DNA of 24,248 nucleotides from JADCGM01 sp943368345. Lineage in GTDB: Bacteria > Pseudomonadota > Alphaproteobacteria > Sphingomonadales > Sphingomonadaceae. How positions within the stretch are numbered: position 1 is the stretch's first letter; every line of letters begins with the position of its first letter. Positions 24,087 through 24,248 of this stretch are shown in pieces. Below the pieces are notes generated by a model that was given only the letters and a program-made list of their open reading frames with translations, ran no database searches and was not told where the DNA came from. The DNA lies in assembly GCA_943368345.1 (NCBI GenBank), contig CALRKY020000038.1, positions 1-24,248 of the forward strand. Reading direction: 5' to 3'. The position numbers and the translations under genes are program-made.

Positions 24087-24248
24087 AGTGCAAGGCGTGA
24101 GACGGGAGCGATGCATTGGCATCGTGACCAACGAGCAACGCCGCAATGGGCCGGATTTGGCCCGCCGCACTTGCGGTTGCGTCAGGACGCCCGCTGGACA
24201 GCGTTGCGTCCCTTGCAGGGGGCACCAGCCCCTGCCGCACGCCGCGCC

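Larger units (their letters stand above)
23843..24248. other. Non-coding, palindrome-rich region upstream of the receptor gene
   Basis: No convincing gene is present. The first 150 bases next to the receptor are AT-richer and should hold its promoter; an operator-like palindrome lies at 23856-23868. From about 24030 to the edge the sequence is GC-rich with closely spaced symmetries: GTCACCGTGAC at 24059-24069, GAGCCAAATTTGGCTC at 24071-24086, GGGCC-GGATTT-GGCCC near 24148-24163, and CAGGGG-GCACCAG-CCCCTG near the end. This density suggests a repeat family or the end of a mobile element. A search for further copies would decide. Confidence 0.4.

Noticed and set aside
24060..24248. Open minus-strand frame of 62 codons reaching the right edge
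   Set aside because: It is rich in Arg, Cys and Pro with no family resemblance, and the same DNA is also open on the plus strand; the palindromes explain it better as non-coding.
1..24248. CRISPR arrays, tRNA or rRNA genes, prophage genes
   Set aside because: No regularly spaced repeats, cloverleaf-like sequences, rRNA cores or phage structural genes were recognised.

Overview
The window is GC-rich chromosomal DNA from an alphaproteobacterium, most likely a sphingomonad (Sphingomonadales). That placement is inferred from the fabD-fabG-acpP-fabF-mltG gene order, the TorF-type outer membrane protein, a very large TonB-dependent receptor and the general codon style. No rRNA or tRNA gene is present to confirm it. 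Almost all genes from the left edge to about 17.4 kb lie on the minus strand and are transcribed right to left.

Left edge (1-334): insertion-sequence debris. The first 18 codons of an IS630-type transposase run off the edge. Beside them is a decayed 33-codon N-terminus of a second, related transposase, interrupted at a CTAG site.

Polyamine block (335-12931): a compact import and catabolism cluster, all on the minus strand. In transcription order it holds a TorF-type outer membrane protein, a gamma-glutamylpolyamine synthetase (PuuA-like), a PuuB-like FAD oxidase, a class III aminotransferase of unclear role, a second PuuA-like synthetase, the four-gene PotFHIG putrescine ABC importer, a PuuD-like gamma-glutamyl-GABA hydrolase, a possible 19-residue small protein, and a SpuC-like putrescine-pyruvate aminotransferase. 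Many junctions overlap by 1-4 bases. The inferred flow is uptake through the outer membrane and PotFGHI, then either gamma-glutamylation, oxidation and hydrolysis (Puu route) or direct transamination (SpuC route). No PuuC-type aldehyde dehydrogenase, PuuE/GabT or PuuR regulator is in the window.

Housekeeping block (13042-17428): fabD, fabG, acpP, fabF and mltG, i.e. fatty-acid elongation followed by a peptidoglycan lytic transglycosylase. A strong intrinsic-terminator-like hairpin sits between acpP and fabF.

Right part: a divergent exported TPR protein (17697-18806) and a small VOC/glyoxalase-fold protein (18967-19389) on the plus strand, then on the minus strand an acyl-CoA dehydrogenase (19402-20544) and a 1041-residue TonB-dependent receptor (20717-23842). 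The last 400 bases are non-coding and rich in palindromes.

The most original observations are the 19-residue ORF coupled to puuD, the nested IS630 remnants, the unassigned aminotransferase between the two PuuA-like genes, the operator-like palindromes before potF and the receptor gene, and the acpP/fabF terminator. I saw no wholly new multi-gene system. The polyamine cluster is a variant arrangement of known parts.
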